From the NCBI RefSeq assembly GCF_051414135.1, contig NZ_JBLKOA010000008.1:1-64000 (forward strand): a DNA stretch of 64,000 bases, given 5' to 3'. The stretch is from Halovenus halobia (GTDB taxonomy: Archaea; Halobacteriota; Halobacteria; Halobacteriales; Haloarculaceae). Below, one piece after another: positions 25,693 through 35,045 of the stretch; the first letter of the stretch is position 1; every line of letters begins with the position of its first letter. A model generated the notes under the pieces. It was not told the origin of the DNA. It ran no database searches and worked only from the letters and a program-made list of their open reading frames with translations. The translations under genes were made by a program, and so were the position numbers.

Positions 25693-26208
25693 CTATCCTG
25701 CGCGCGGTTCCTGCAGCGATTCTAAGGGATCATCCATCGTGATGATGTTCTCAATCCGGTCTAAATCTTCTTCGGGGAATGAGATGGTATCGACCGTATC
25801 CCACGTTATCCCAACATCGCCGTTATCAGCAACCCCCAGGAAGACCATCTGTTGTCGTTCAATTTCAGCTTCACCCTCTGGTGGAATGCGAAGCACGTAC
25901 CGCCGCTCCCCAACCGCTGAGAGGTCTTCAACATAGAGGTTCCCCAGGTGTTTCGTTTCATCTCGGGGGTCGATAAGCGGCATTTGTGCAGCGAACTCGG
26001 GTTTATCGACAGTGTCGTCCTCAAGGACGATTTCCTGAATGATTCGATCCGCCACAGTTTGCGGTTCGACGTACTCCCCCAGCGTTTCACGAGCTGCAGT
26101 CAGCGTTGGAGCCATCCGGACAATAGCCCGCACACGACCGGGATCCAAATCAGCACGATCCCGGAGTGCTTCGGAGATAAACTGGGTCACATCCATTCGG
26201 ATTTTCAT
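25693..26208 (-). CDS. Orphan acidic protein, 171 residues
   Basis: Starts at ATG 26,208 (MKIRMDVTQF). A TTTATACATA box A at about 26,221-26,230 on the minus strand suits a leaderless transcript. The N-terminal third is helical and acidic, and the C-terminal half is beta-rich (LGNLYVEDL, RRYVLRIPPEGE, QQMVFLGVADNGDVGITWDTV). No motif recognised. It is followed on the same strand by the 146-residue orphan after about 100 nt. Confidence 0.5.
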   Translation of the reverse strand: MKIRMDVTQFISEALRDRADLDPGRVRAIVRMAPTLTAARETLGEYVEPQTVADRIIQEIVLEDDTVDKPEFAAQMPLIDPRDETKHLGNLYVEDLSAVGERRYVLRIPPEGEAEIERQQMVFLGVADNGDVGITWDTVDTISFPEEDLDRIENIITMDDPLESLQEPRAG

Positions 26209-26506
26209 AATATCCAAGTCTATGTATAAATCTGACCTTTTACTGGATTCCTCGAACTTAGAACACGTAGGTCACAAAGTATCTCAGCAACCAGATGATT
26301 TTTCGACTCCCAGTTAATCTGGCGAACCAAATTCTACCCTCTTAACTGCATCGTAGAGACATTCTATGGATTTTACCCCGCGGATCGGTACATCAGTACC
26401 GAAGACAGACCAGTCAAACATCGACAACGCGCCCTTACAGTCCCAAACCCGGAAACACGGAAGTAACCCGAGTAATCTCATATGCACACCATCCATGTGA
26501 ATATTT

Positions 26507-26719
26507 ATGCGACAGCAGGACTCGAAAGCTGCCAATCACCAGATTCAGCAGAAAGGTCGGACACTAATTGATCTAAAACAATTAGAAGACGAAAGTTGGA
26601 TTGCTACACAAATGGATATCGACATTGAGGGGAGCGGCGAGACGGCAGCATTAGCACTCATAGATTATTGCCGACAAGTTGCTGCGCAGAATTCCCCATC
26701 TGACACGAACGCTCCGTAG
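26507..26719 (+). CDS. Small HicB-like protein
   Basis: A 70-residue protein. The segment LIDLKQLEDESWIATQMDI followed by a GSGETAALALIDYC helix matches the partial RNase-H fold of HicB antitoxins and HicB-like stand-alone proteins (W-I-A strand, G-x-T/A-x-x-A-L turn). No HicA toxin gene lies on either side, so it is an orphan or a solitary regulator. The AT-rich context and small size keep the call tentative. Confidence 0.5.
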   Translation: MRQQDSKAANHQIQQKGRTLIDLKQLEDESWIATQMDIDIEGSGETAALALIDYCRQVAAQNSPSDTNAP

Positions 26720-26822
26720 ACTGCCTGATACTGAGAGCGTGCATCCCGGCCAACTTTCTATGGAGAGAGACTCAAACACTATAGAGACAAAACACTAATT
26801 GCTGCCCAATAGACGGTTTTCC

Positions 26823-27029
26823 ATGGATGAATTAGATCAAACCGTTCGCAAGGAATTTGTCATCGCCGGAGCCCTACTCAGCTTGACAGTCATAGTGACC
26901 ACTCTTGTTAATCTCCCTACTGCGGCGTTACCAACCAATTCGAAGGGGCTCGTTCTATATCTCTCCGGCTGTGTACTATTTGGGTATGGACTTGCCGTCG
27001 TTGTAGCGGAATCAGGGCTGCTGATATAA
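26823..27029 (+). CDS. Small two-span membrane protein
   Basis: A 68-residue protein (MDELDQTVRKEF start) with two hydrophobic segments at about 12-33 and 44-64 separated by a short polar loop. No family recognised. The start at ATG 26,823 is preferred to the TTG eight codons upstream. Confidence 0.5.
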   Translation: MDELDQTVRKEFVIAGALLSLTVIVTTLVNLPTAALPTNSKGLVLYLSGCVLFGYGLAVVVAESGLLI

Positions 27030-27107
27030 TCCAGGAATCTCTCTCATTATCTGGACCGTGGATCTAATTCCACCAGCCGAAACTCAACACATCCACGCGA
27101 GTTGACC

Positions 27108-27668
27108 TCACTCCAACCCGAGACTTCTAGCTAACCGACCAAGTGATCGATTCACGAACGCTTGAAATGATGTGAGGACCGTCATTAAAACTCCTGAAAT
27201 AACGAATCCGCCGCCAAGCAAGAGAAACAACACTGGAGGTACAGCGGACTCACCAAACAATCCTGTACTCACAGCAAAATAGAACGCTAAGAGTACGGTT
27301 GCAACAATAAAAAATATCAATCCAAAAATTGCCCACAGTGAGGTTGACGTTTGACTGTGTATCTTAATCACCTCCCACAGGTCGCGATATAAACCGGAGA
27401 CTGCCTCTGTCGCCTCTTTCTCTGCAGGGTTATACCGATCCGTATCCCACTCAAACGTCGTCTGGTTTTCCTGCCGAGCGATCCACCCGTCATTGTGGAG
27501 CGTTGCGGTGAAATCACTCACGCGGCTCTGTGAGACACCAACCCTCTCAGCCAATGCAGACTGAGTGAACTGTCGATTATGATCCTCGACCAGCAAGCGC
27601 GCTAAAATAAAGAAGGAGTCGCCGTAATTCTCATACTCTTGTTTGAACTCATCTGGGAGCGTCCCCAT
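27108..27668 (-). CDS. MarR/TrmB-like winged-helix protein with membrane anchor
   Basis: A 186-residue protein. The N-terminal winged helix (about 14-70) has the recognition segment SQSRVSDFTATLHNDGWI, typical of MarR/TrmB-like regulators. It is followed by two hydrophobic spans (about 110-135 and 145-168) and a short basic tail. It is probably a membrane-tethered DNA-binding regulator, like several halobacterial families. The signal and target are unknown. The flanking genes face away, so autoregulation is the simplest guess. Confidence 0.65.
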   Translation of the reverse strand: MGTLPDEFKQEYENYGDSFFILARLLVEDHNRQFTQSALAERVGVSQSRVSDFTATLHNDGWIARQENQTTFEWDTDRYNPAEKEATEAVSGLYRDLWEVIKIHSQTSTSLWAIFGLIFFIVATVLLAFYFAVSTGLFGESAVPPVLFLLLGGGFVISGVLMTVLTSFQAFVNRSLGRLARSLGLE

Positions 27669-27915
27669 ACTATCTCACAAACAGAGCCCTCACTAAAACC
27701 TGTACCCCGGTGTGTACCGCTCTGAACACCACCCTTCATCGCTATGAACACCCGTATTACACGCTTAAACTGTCAAATCCTGTTTTTACCGGGGCATCAA
27801 AGGTTACTCCCGTAGATGCTTAGTACCGCACTCATCGTCATCGAATCGAACCGTTCCCTACACGTAAATAGCATTCAGGAGGCGCAGAACACTGCGGAGC
27901 ATTGCTCCGAGGTGA

Positions 27916-28752
27916 ATGAGGATGCGCAGTAGCACTCTCACTCCTCAAGACGTAATCGACAGGCAACTACTCATAGACATCGGCTTCGTCGGCCTGCTTA
28001 TCGCATTTCTCACTGCCATCCACGTTGGATTGCCTGCGAGTAAGCGAGCGGAACTCGTCTTCCATCACAAAACAGTCGACCCCTGGACTCTCCTCACAAG
28101 CGCATACATCCACCATGACATAGCTCACCTGCAAGGCAACATCATTGGATTGCTTATTGCTACCAGTACCGTGTACGCGCTTTGTTGGCAATTAGGCGCT
28201 CGCCGCTGGTTCCGACTCACAACAGCTGCGTTCTTGACACGCCTCCCGGTTCTGGTAAGTCTCTCCAGCTACGCTATTTTTAGAGCTATTGCTCCACAAG
28301 TATCACTCACCAGTCGCGGCTTTTCTGGCGTTGTGGCAGGGTTCGGCGGGTTTCTTTTCGCGGCCTTGATCGTCTGGATAGCATCCTCCACATCCCGTAC
28401 TACGGCTGTGTATCTTGGCTGTTGCCTCACCGTGTTCATGACGTGGCTCGTGTCGCTCATCTACAGCGGTTTCGAGGGTCCAATTGCAGCGCTATCCATC
28501 ATCGGCATAGGAGCTAGCATATGTGGACTCGTCGCCGAAACCGATTCAACACACCTACGCCCACAGTGGCAGGAACGCGTTCCAAAAATGGGCGTTGGTC
28601 TCGGAATAATATTGATATTACTATGGTTTGTCGTTGCATTATTCCCCCCGAACCCTACCAGCGGCGGAGTAACAACAAATATTTTCGCACATGCCGCTGG
28701 CTTCACCTGGGGTACTCTAATCGCACTGGTCCTCTGGAAACACGGAATGTAG
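27916..28752 (+). CDS. Rhomboid-family intramembrane serine protease
   Basis: A 278-residue polytopic protein with at least six spans. The catalytic serine is S137 in GFSG, preceded by a typical L1-loop-type WTLLTSAYIHHDIAHLQGN segment whose H-x-x-H-L-x-x-N pattern matches rhomboid TM2. The catalytic histidine is H259 in FAHAAGFTWG. The serine-histidine dyad and its spacing are intact, so an active protease is expected. The substrate is unknown; haloarchaeal rhomboids have been linked to surface glycoprotein processing. Island location makes this an accessory paralogue. Confidence 0.82.
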   Translation: MRMRSSTLTPQDVIDRQLLIDIGFVGLLIAFLTAIHVGLPASKRAELVFHHKTVDPWTLLTSAYIHHDIAHLQGNIIGLLIATSTVYALCWQLGARRWFRLTTAAFLTRLPVLVSLSSYAIFRAIAPQVSLTSRGFSGVVAGFGGFLFAALIVWIASSTSRTTAVYLGCCLTVFMTWLVSLIYSGFEGPIAALSIIGIGASICGLVAETDSTHLRPQWQERVPKMGVGLGIILILLWFVVALFPPNPTSGGVTTNIFAHAAGFTWGTLIALVLWKHGM

Positions 28753-28930
28753 CTGCCGCGAGGCACTCTAAAGAAAATCCAACTGACGGTAATTCCGTGA
28801 GTCACCAAAGTATGGTTGTTCAATAGAACACACACGTTAGAAGCCGACGTGTCGTTCCGACTGTGTCTCCTGTCTCTCGCATAGTAATCTTCCCACGGAT
28901 TGCGACTCCAAGTAGTACCGAAGTACTCAC

Positions 28931-29725
28931 TCAGTTCGACGAGAGCGCATCTAAGCAGTTCGTAAGCGCCGTATACGTCTGCTCAACGTGACCGATTGTC
29001 CTTCCGTTGCCAAGTCCCTCGCCGGTATGCTGGACAATCAACTGTGAGTGTGCAACAGAATTGCGCAGGTCTCTCACGTCGTCAAGCTGGCTTGACGCCC
29101 GTTTTTCGTTCTCAAATCCACACGCCTGCCAGCAGTCCTCGATACTGCTAATAATGACTACGAGCGTCGAGAACTGGGCGTAATGGATCTCATCTAAGCC
29201 GATGTTCGACCGCTGAGCCTCAGCGTGTCGGTCCTCAATACCTTCAACAATACCTGGACGGAGTGAGACGCGGTCCCTCCAGTCAGGTGCAGTGGTGCGG
29301 ATCAAGTCACGGAACCGTTCTTCGAGCAGCGTAATGCGGTCAAACAGGTGGATCATCGCTGGGGACGTGTTCAGGTCGGCACGTGTCAGGATGCCAGTCA
29401 GTCGGTTCTGCCCACCGAGGAAATAAAACGGCGAGTCGTACAACGCTGGGAGAATCTCGTCGAATGCCGCATCACTGCTGATGATCTCTTCAATTGTGAT
29501 TGGCTCTGTGTATTCCCCGATCTGTGCGTCGGGTGCCACGTCTTGGAGTTGCCCGAGTGTGACGTACCCAAGTACCGTATCATCACCGTCAAGCACTGGT
29601 GCCACATCGAACCCATTTGCCTCCAGCCAATCAACTGTCTCTGTGACCAGTGTGTCTGATGATTGTGACGCAATTGACCGCGTTGCAAGGTCGTTCGCGG
29701 TACAGCGGTACAGGTCTTGACTCAT
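28931..29725 (-). CDS. CBS-domain protein with C-terminal HEPN domain
   Basis: A 264-residue protein starting at ATG 29,725. Residues about 5-120 hold a CBS pair (DTLVTETVDWLEANGFDVAPV, VLGYVTLGQL, LTGILTRADL) that could bind adenine nucleotides. The C-terminal helical domain carries RNSVAH within DVRDLRNSVAHSQL, the R-x4-H catalytic motif of HEPN ribonucleases found in toxins, abortive-infection and CRISPR effectors. The layout suggests a nucleotide-gated RNase. That function is inference; no antitoxin is obvious, and the divergent 115-residue ORF shares the intergenic promoter region. Confidence 0.65.
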   Translation of the reverse strand: MSQDLYRCTANDLATRSIASQSSDTLVTETVDWLEANGFDVAPVLDGDDTVLGYVTLGQLQDVAPDAQIGEYTEPITIEEIISSDAAFDEILPALYDSPFYFLGGQNRLTGILTRADLNTSPAMIHLFDRITLLEERFRDLIRTTAPDWRDRVSLRPGIVEGIEDRHAEAQRSNIGLDEIHYAQFSTLVVIISSIEDCWQACGFENEKRASSQLDDVRDLRNSVAHSQLIVQHTGEGLGNGRTIGHVEQTYTALTNCLDALSSN

Positions 29726-29806
29726 GGCTCCCGCTGGCGTCGCCAAGTGATATAGTCGTTTTGCCGGCACAAATAATAAGTGAGTGTAATTGTTTGGTAT
29801 TAATTA

Positions 29807-30154
29807 ATGAGTATTGGACATTTCTACGAGGCAGGTGGATATGTCGACCACGGAGACGCAAAAATACTGTTGCCAGTCGATGAGTTGCAAGCAACGGTAC
29901 ACACCCACCGAGACGCCGAAATCGCCCTCAAAAACGTTCCGGCAAAAGCTGTCCTCGCCGTCAGACCAACCGGCATGGCGAGCAGTTACGCACTGACACA
30001 GCGCCCGCTTGCCGCAATCGAAATCAATTCACTTCCTGAAGAACCGCGGGCCCAACTTGATCATCTCATCAAGGACGACCTCAGACAATTTGAACTGGTG
30101 CAAATCGGCCGCCAACCCCACACATCACAGAATCGGAGTCTTGCCGAGTTTTAG
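29807..30154 (+). CDS. Orphan 115-residue protein upstream of a PIN fragment
   Basis: ATG at 29,807, divergent from the CBS-HEPN gene with 81 nt between starts. The sequence has a mixed alpha/beta look (DAKILLPVDELQATVHTH, AEIALKNVPAKAVLAVRP) and a basic C-terminus. It does not resemble VapB-type antitoxins, although a PIN-domain fragment follows 66 nt later. No function assigned. Confidence 0.45.
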   Translation: MSIGHFYEAGGYVDHGDAKILLPVDELQATVHTHRDAEIALKNVPAKAVLAVRPTGMASSYALTQRPLAAIEINSLPEEPRAQLDHLIKDDLRQFELVQIGRQPHTSQNRSLAEF

Positions 30155-30220
30155 TGAGAACCGATACACAGTCAATCCCCACGGATATTTTGTGTACAAT
30201 ATTTGTTGTTGAGAGGTCGA

Positions 30221-30511
30221 ATGCCCTTCGAGGCGGTCAATGCGCTCAACTACAGCGGCCACTACGATGGTGAACGACTCCACGAGGCCGCAACCTCACT
30301 CGACAACTACGGTATCGAACTCGTCTCATTCGGGTCAGTCGGCCCCATCGCGGAGATCACGAACACCGTCGACATCACAGCCTACGACGCTGCCTACGTC
30401 GCACTCGCCGCCGAACGAGATGCAACAGCCTACACCGCCGATGGGAATCTCCTGCAAGATGTAGACGGGAGTGAGTACGAGGACACCGTCGCCCACATCC
30501 AGACTTACTGA
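30221..30511 (+). pseudogene. 5'-truncated PIN-domain (VapC-like) toxin
   Basis: Residues about 55-90 of this 96-residue reading frame carry the PIN C-terminal signature: DITAYDAAYVALA, then a strand and TADGNLL, with its acidic catalytic residues. The N-terminal part of a PIN domain (the strand with the first catalytic Asp, about 35-40 residues) is absent, and the preceding DNA codes for nothing similar. A TATTTTGTGTACA element just upstream could still drive expression. No VapB is present. Most likely a remnant of a VapBC pair. Confidence 0.6.
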
Positions 30512-30708
30512 GCGACGAGTTGCGTTTCCTGCTGCATACACCCTCTGTATCTCGTACAGAGTTTATGACAATTTGAAAGTATTTCAACAGAGTATTTTAG
30601 ATACATATGATCATCTAGGTTCTTCCACTCTTCCAAGGTCTTCGCTGACTCTTCCCCATCACCGAATAAATACCACTTGTCATCTGGTGCTAATTCATCA
30701 CTCTAATA

Positions 30709-31356
30709 TCAAGAGTCGTCGTTTTTATCCTCAAACAATTGTATCTCATCAACAGCTAATATTGCAGTATTCGGAGTATTAAGATAATCAGAAATTTCTC
30801 CGCTAATTGAATCATAGTCAACAGTATGCAGTGTTTTGATTCCTTGGATCTCGTATCTTCGGCATACCGCATAAGCGTGTTTAAGTAATTCCTCTTGCTT
30901 ACGATCAAGGTCGCCATCGGGTTTGTCAAAGAAATCTTGCTTATCAAAATCAAGTGCCCAAATATATGCCATACCCCAGATTCGCATTGGAAAAAGAGGC
31001 ACCAACGTCGCATATGTCTGTTGCATGAACTCTTGAGGCGAGATTTCGCCACGTTCGTATCGTAGAACCTGTTCTCGACATGCTTCGACCCACTGCTCTG
31101 CCTTCGCCTCAAGTGTTTTTTTGAGGTTTTTCAGTTGAAATCTCGCCTCTGTCGTTGAGTAAAACCTCTTTTGACCAAGCCGCTCGGATTGGATGAGGTC
31201 CAACCGTTTCAACTCCTTTAGTCTAGAGCTCACTGTTGGTTTGGCCACATCGACTTCCTCATGTTCCACAATCTCCGTGAAATACATTGACTGACCGTCC
31301 AAAAGGTTCAACAGTTTCTTTTCTCCTTTGTGGAGCCCCTCCAAATCTAGTGTCAT
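30709..31356 (-). CDS. Winged-helix transcription regulator
   Basis: A 215-residue protein starting at ATG 31,356. An ArsR/MarR-like winged helix occupies about residues 5-70 (KLLNLLDGQ, VAKPTVSSRLKELKRLDLI, then the RFYSTTEAR wing). A helical middle and an alpha/beta C-terminal domain of about 120 residues follow, with no recognised fold. The C-terminal half may sense a ligand. Isolated on its strand; target unknown. Confidence 0.65.
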   Translation of the reverse strand: MTLDLEGLHKGEKKLLNLLDGQSMYFTEIVEHEEVDVAKPTVSSRLKELKRLDLIQSERLGQKRFYSTTEARFQLKNLKKTLEAKAEQWVEACREQVLRYERGEISPQEFMQQTYATLVPLFPMRIWGMAYIWALDFDKQDFFDKPDGDLDRKQEELLKHAYAVCRRYEIQGIKTLHTVDYDSISGEISDYLNTPNTAILAVDEIQLFEDKNDDS

Positions 31357-31761
31357 CTTGTATCGTGTTACTGGTGTAGGCAACCAGTTTACTCTTTTCC
31401 CCGGGCCTTACGAAAGAATGGCGTCACCGATGATAGCCCAATAATACGAAACAAAATATACTGTTCGCCCCCCGTTAGATCGCAGGGGCCACAATACTGC
31501 GATTTTCCACCGGCGGTGCATACCTGATCTATTGGGAGATCAGATCTACCGGTGCGATACTAAGGTGTAAGCATCTGGAATATCCGTCATAAGAGGGAGG
31601 AGCGGGGACCCCAGTCCGCCATCACGGAGCTAGCTGAGAGCGAACGTGTGTGGTTATCTGATCAAAGAGCAGTCACAGAACAACGATATCCCGTTGTGCC
31701 ACCAGCTTGAGCTGTCCCTCTTTGGATTCAACGGGATACCACCATCTTATACACACAACCA
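31357..31761. other. Intergenic region, nothing recognised
   Basis: About 400 nt without a supported gene. It contains a short near-palindrome around 31,531-31,552 (GATCTATTGGGAGATC) and a TTATACA box-A-like element near 31,747, shortly before the next small ORF. Confidence 0.3.
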
Positions 31762-32025
31762 ATGGACGAAAACGACACACGTCAGATAGTTGCATCGACA
31801 AAAAACCGCCCCCAACCTTACTACAGTCACGACCTACGCAATGATCAGAATAGGCCATCCGAACCAACGAACAACAAACCGGAGTACAGCCTTAGCGACA
31901 TTTCCCAGATTCACTGTAACGAAGTAACTCGATATCAACAGTCGACAACCACTCGGGAAGCTGGGCATATGGATACCGAGCGCAGACAAGAGTTATGTCG
32001 TCAACTTGTCCGAAACAAATTGTAA
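31762..32025 (+). CDS. Doubtful small ORF, 87 residues
   Basis: A polar, Asn/Gln/Arg-rich reading frame with no motif (MDENDTRQIVASTKN start). It is open and AT-rich like its surroundings but has no good promoter spacing or homologue that I recognise. It may be chance. Confidence 0.25.
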   Translation: MDENDTRQIVASTKNRPQPYYSHDLRNDQNRPSEPTNNKPEYSLSDISQIHCNEVTRYQQSTTTREAGHMDTERRQELCRQLVRNKL

Positions 32026-32224
32026 AGATCGGCTGAACCAGATTATATTGACCCAACACGTGCCATATGCCTAAATTAACCAGTCGCTGGATTACGGTAG
32101 AACTTCTCCAGATATCAGCCCCACACATCGGCAGTAGTATCTCATCACAGGAATATCGGCTTGAAAAGGTTCTGTTAAAAATAGGAATAATACAATAGGC
32201 AATCTTCCAGAATCACCCTAACAC

Positions 32225-32860
32225 ATGTACGAGTTCGACTACACCACGACTCGACGTAACGCACTCAAACTGACCGGTACAGTTCCGTTCGCACTTGCAT
32301 TAACGAATGAAGAAACTGCCGCTGAGCTAAAGGCAAAAAATGTTGTTTTGGGACCGAACGCAATCCCAGACGAGTACACCGAGATCGACCATAATCCTCT
32401 CGAAGCAGATTTTTATCAAGAACTCTCTCAGATGTATCAAAAGTCTAAGGAATCCGATGCCGCTTCAAGTGTCTATTTGCACCCTTCCCTGCCAGCGACA
32501 GGTATGGGGAGTAATGTCTACGTTTTCAACGAGGCACCACACCAGCGAACAATCTATCAGACGATGGTAGAATGCTTCGATGGGTTTCCCGAAGAACTCG
32601 CTGGCGATGCAGAGGCGTCCGTGACTACCCGTACTGACACGATCGGAGCCGAGTGGCACATCAATATTCCAGATCCAGATTGGTATCCTGAGAGTGGATT
32701 TTCGGACGTAACGCGACTAGAAGTCGTAAATGGAGTCGTTCTTGCGACTGTTGTATACGGTCCAACGACAGGTGATATTCGCCCAGAAAAGCGGGCGCGC
32801 CACCTTGCAGCAGACATGCGTTCGCGAGTTCGAAAAGAAGTGACTGGTTCCGATGAATAA
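32225..32860 (+). CDS. Orphan protein with Tat-like N-terminus
   Basis: A 211-residue protein. The start TTTRRNALKLTG followed by a short apolar stretch (VPFALALT) resembles a twin-arginine signal, although the hydrophobic core is short and no clear cleavage site or lipobox cysteine follows. The C-terminal half has strands such as RLEVVNGVVLATVVYGPTTG. It overlaps the next gene by 8 nt (ATGAATAA), so the two are coupled. Function unknown. Confidence 0.55.
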   Translation: MYEFDYTTTRRNALKLTGTVPFALALTNEETAAELKAKNVVLGPNAIPDEYTEIDHNPLEADFYQELSQMYQKSKESDAASSVYLHPSLPATGMGSNVYVFNEAPHQRTIYQTMVECFDGFPEELAGDAEASVTTRTDTIGAEWHINIPDPDWYPESGFSDVTRLEVVNGVVLATVVYGPTTGDIRPEKRARHLAADMRSRVRKEVTGSDE

Positions 32861-33500
32861 TCCAGCACCGACCGAAGCCACTGGAATGCTTAGTCACACC
32901 GAGCGTCAGTTCCTTTTCGGCGAGCTATCCACCGAGGAGGATAATTTGCCTGAGGATCTGTATCAGCAGATTCGCAAGCGTCTTGAAATCAGCTTAATCG
33001 ATTTCAAAGCATTATACTGTGGTCTTCGGGACGAGGACATACAGGCAGTATTCGACGACGAGACCGGCCAGGTTACAGCTGCCCCGTTCCATGACATACT
33101 GGTCTTGCTCTTCTACAGTATGCTACAGACAGACCGGCAGCCAGAGGCACACATCGAGCGAGCGCTCAAGCATGCGTACGCTGCAATAAACAAGCATGCG
33201 TCGACGCAGCTAGATGTTGTGACAGAGCCGTTTCTCCCGCCAGAGCGACGTCTTGAGGCCTTCGCAGAAGACGGCCTCAGTCGTGTCTCCATGGATGCAC
33301 TAGAACAGTTGTACTATGACGAGTTGGTTCCTCCCGAAGCCTTCGAGGATGTCGGTGACGGCTCCGAACTCCTCCCGTCAGCTGAGGAGATCCAGCAGGT
33401 ACGAGCAGACGTAGCTGGTCTTGAACGGGTACCGCTGTCTGTTGTTTTGGACGCAAATATCACAGCTATAGATGCATCCAACGAGAGCGAGAAGGAATGA
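32853..33500 (+). CDS. Halobacterial orphan protein coupled to the Tat-like gene
   Basis: A 215-residue acidic, largely helical protein. Residues about 12-55 (LSHTERQFLFGELSTEEDN, YQQIRKRLEISLIDFKALY) form a module often seen at the start of halobacterial hypothetical proteins. Its ATG lies inside the last codons of the previous gene. No catalytic motif is visible. The pair may act together, for example as an exported protein and a cytoplasmic partner, but that is a guess. Confidence 0.5.
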   Translation: MNNPAPTEATGMLSHTERQFLFGELSTEEDNLPEDLYQQIRKRLEISLIDFKALYCGLRDEDIQAVFDDETGQVTAAPFHDILVLLFYSMLQTDRQPEAHIERALKHAYAAINKHASTQLDVVTEPFLPPERRLEAFAEDGLSRVSMDALEQLYYDELVPPEAFEDVGDGSELLPSAEEIQQVRADVAGLERVPLSVVLDANITAIDASNESEKE

Positions 33501-33537
33501 ACGGAATGTACGGTCTAACACTAGCTAAAAAATATTA

Positions 33538-34071
33538 ATGGGAATGACAAGTTATCCTAAACTCAAATCCAATTTCTTACACTGGTTGAAAAACGAAATT
33601 GAAAAATGTGGGTGCGAGATGACAATTCATGGCCATAGCGTATATGAAATACAGAGCGATAGGACAGTCATTGGTTTGGTGAGGGCGGTCGTCGACCAAG
33701 GGAATGTGTCACCCGGTTCAAGAACAACTATTCGACTATCAGTCGACCCAGAACACGATATTCCTCAGGAGGTAAGAGAAGAAGCTGATAAAATTACGAC
33801 GACAGTTCTTGATGCTGGAGACAGAACGAATTGGGATTCTGCCCGAGACAATTTTTATCCGTTAAATCGTGGCCATGTAACCGGTTCTTCAGACAGAAAT
33901 AGCGACGGAGGATATCAATTAGCCCTAAGCCTCAATGATGATTTCGTACAGCGCAGAGAGAACAGGCTGTATTATTTATGTTCGAGGTGTGGTGAGAAGG
34001 CCGAGGCGAGATCTAAGTTCGATTCTTCTGACACTCAGTACAATAGTATTATTGAGGATATTTATGAGTAA
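33538..34071 (+). CDS. Orphan protein with single CxxC knuckle
   Basis: A 177-residue protein with an AT-rich coding sequence (alternative start two codons in). The N-terminus (KLKSNFLHWLKNEIEKCGCEM) is helical, the middle beta-rich, and a CSRCGEK knuckle near residue 151 could form half of a zinc site. No family recognised. It follows the coupled pair by 37 nt. Confidence 0.5.
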   Translation: MGMTSYPKLKSNFLHWLKNEIEKCGCEMTIHGHSVYEIQSDRTVIGLVRAVVDQGNVSPGSRTTIRLSVDPEHDIPQEVREEADKITTTVLDAGDRTNWDSARDNFYPLNRGHVTGSSDRNSDGGYQLALSLNDDFVQRRENRLYYLCSRCGEKAEARSKFDSSDTQYNSIIEDIYE

Positions 34072-34234
34072 ATCTAAGTATGCCATTCAGAGCTAATTGG
34101 GAGACAGCTTCTGGTATTTTAATAGGAATTGTATATTTGGGCTCGTCAGTTCACGGTTTATCAGATAAGACGTGACTTCGGCGAGAGTCCGGGCTCTGAG
34201 CGACCCCCCAAATACCGCACAAGTGCAGAGAAAC

Positions 34235-34330
34235 TCAGCTGTCGAGCGCGTCGAAGATCTCCCGGTCTTCTTCGATAATCCGGTCGATCTGTTCGTCGAG
34301 ATCTTCATCGTCCTTCTGTTTCAGGCTCAT
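34235..34330 (-). CDS. 31-residue acidic peptide downstream of Doc
   Basis: The ATG at 34,330 opens a 31-residue very acidic frame (MSLKQKDDEDLDEQIDRI... ending FDALDS). It lies 41 nt after the Doc stop on the same strand. Haloarchaeal Doc/Fic toxins are usually accompanied by a small protein, more often upstream. This may be the antitoxin, or its C-terminal remnant. Too short for the call to be firm. Confidence 0.35.
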   Translation of the reverse strand: MSLKQKDDEDLDEQIDRIIEEDREIFDALDS

Positions 34331-34371
34331 TCGTGTTATGGATATGGCTACTACAGACCTAAAGCTTTGCG

Positions 34372-34851
34372 CTACCGAGGGTGGAACCGCTCTTCGTCGA
34401 TCTCGCCACTTTTCAGCCACTCAGCAATCTCTTCAACGCTGAATGATCGGATGTTCCTCAACACCCGCTCAACGCGCTCTCGGTCAGCTGGGGCCTCTCG
34501 ATGATTCTCCAGATATTTCCTCGTGGTCGCCCAGCCTGTCCGCTTGTTCGCATCCTCGAAGTAATGCGCAGTAATGATCTTTCGAAGGAGGGCAGCTGCG
34601 CGCGTGTGCGTACCCTCGAATTCGTCGACTTCCTCAAGGAGGTCCTCAAACCTGAGCCTTGGAGCCGCTACGGAAGCACCAGTGTGTTTGAGGTTGTATT
34701 CATCCTCAATTCGCTGGTGAATCTGGATGATTTCTGCAGGATCGGGAAGATCGTCGCCTATCTCTTCTTCGTCTTCAGGGTCGTATCCGGCAATGACATC
34801 CTCTGGATCGGGGAGATCGCGATCTGTTCCGTCATCATCGGTCATTGTCAC
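34372..34851 (-). CDS. doc: Fic/Doc-family toxin
   Basis: A 159-residue protein. The catalytic loop AHYFEDANKRTGW (about 92-104) matches H-x-F-x-D-x-N-K-R-T of Doc/Fic enzymes, which transfer AMP or phosphate from ATP to targets such as EF-Tu. An acidic N-terminal extension of about 60 residues contains the near-repeat DLPDPEDVI / DLPDPAEII, absent from the classical P1 Doc. A 31-residue acidic ORF follows and could be the neutralising partner. All active-site residues are intact. Confidence 0.78.
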   Translation of the reverse strand: MTMTDDDGTDRDLPDPEDVIAGYDPEDEEEIGDDLPDPAEIIQIHQRIEDEYNLKHTGASVAAPRLRFEDLLEEVDEFEGTHTRAAALLRKIITAHYFEDANKRTGWATTRKYLENHREAPADRERVERVLRNIRSFSVEEIAEWLKSGEIDEERFHPR

Positions 34852-35045
34852 TGAGTCTCAGCGTGATGTAATTATTATTCCGGGCGCTTGCAGCTTTTGT
34901 TGGTTGAGAGATCTCGAATCACGATTTATTCGATAAAGCGTGAGCGATTGCCGTAATTCACCGTCAGACACATCCTATTTCCTGCGAAACCCAGCCCTTT
35001 CGTATCGAACAACAAATACAACATCACGGAAACTCAACAAAGCGT

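Noticed and set aside
29807..30511. VapBC toxin-antitoxin pair
   Set aside because: The upstream protein does not look like VapB and the PIN protein lacks its N-terminal catalytic part.
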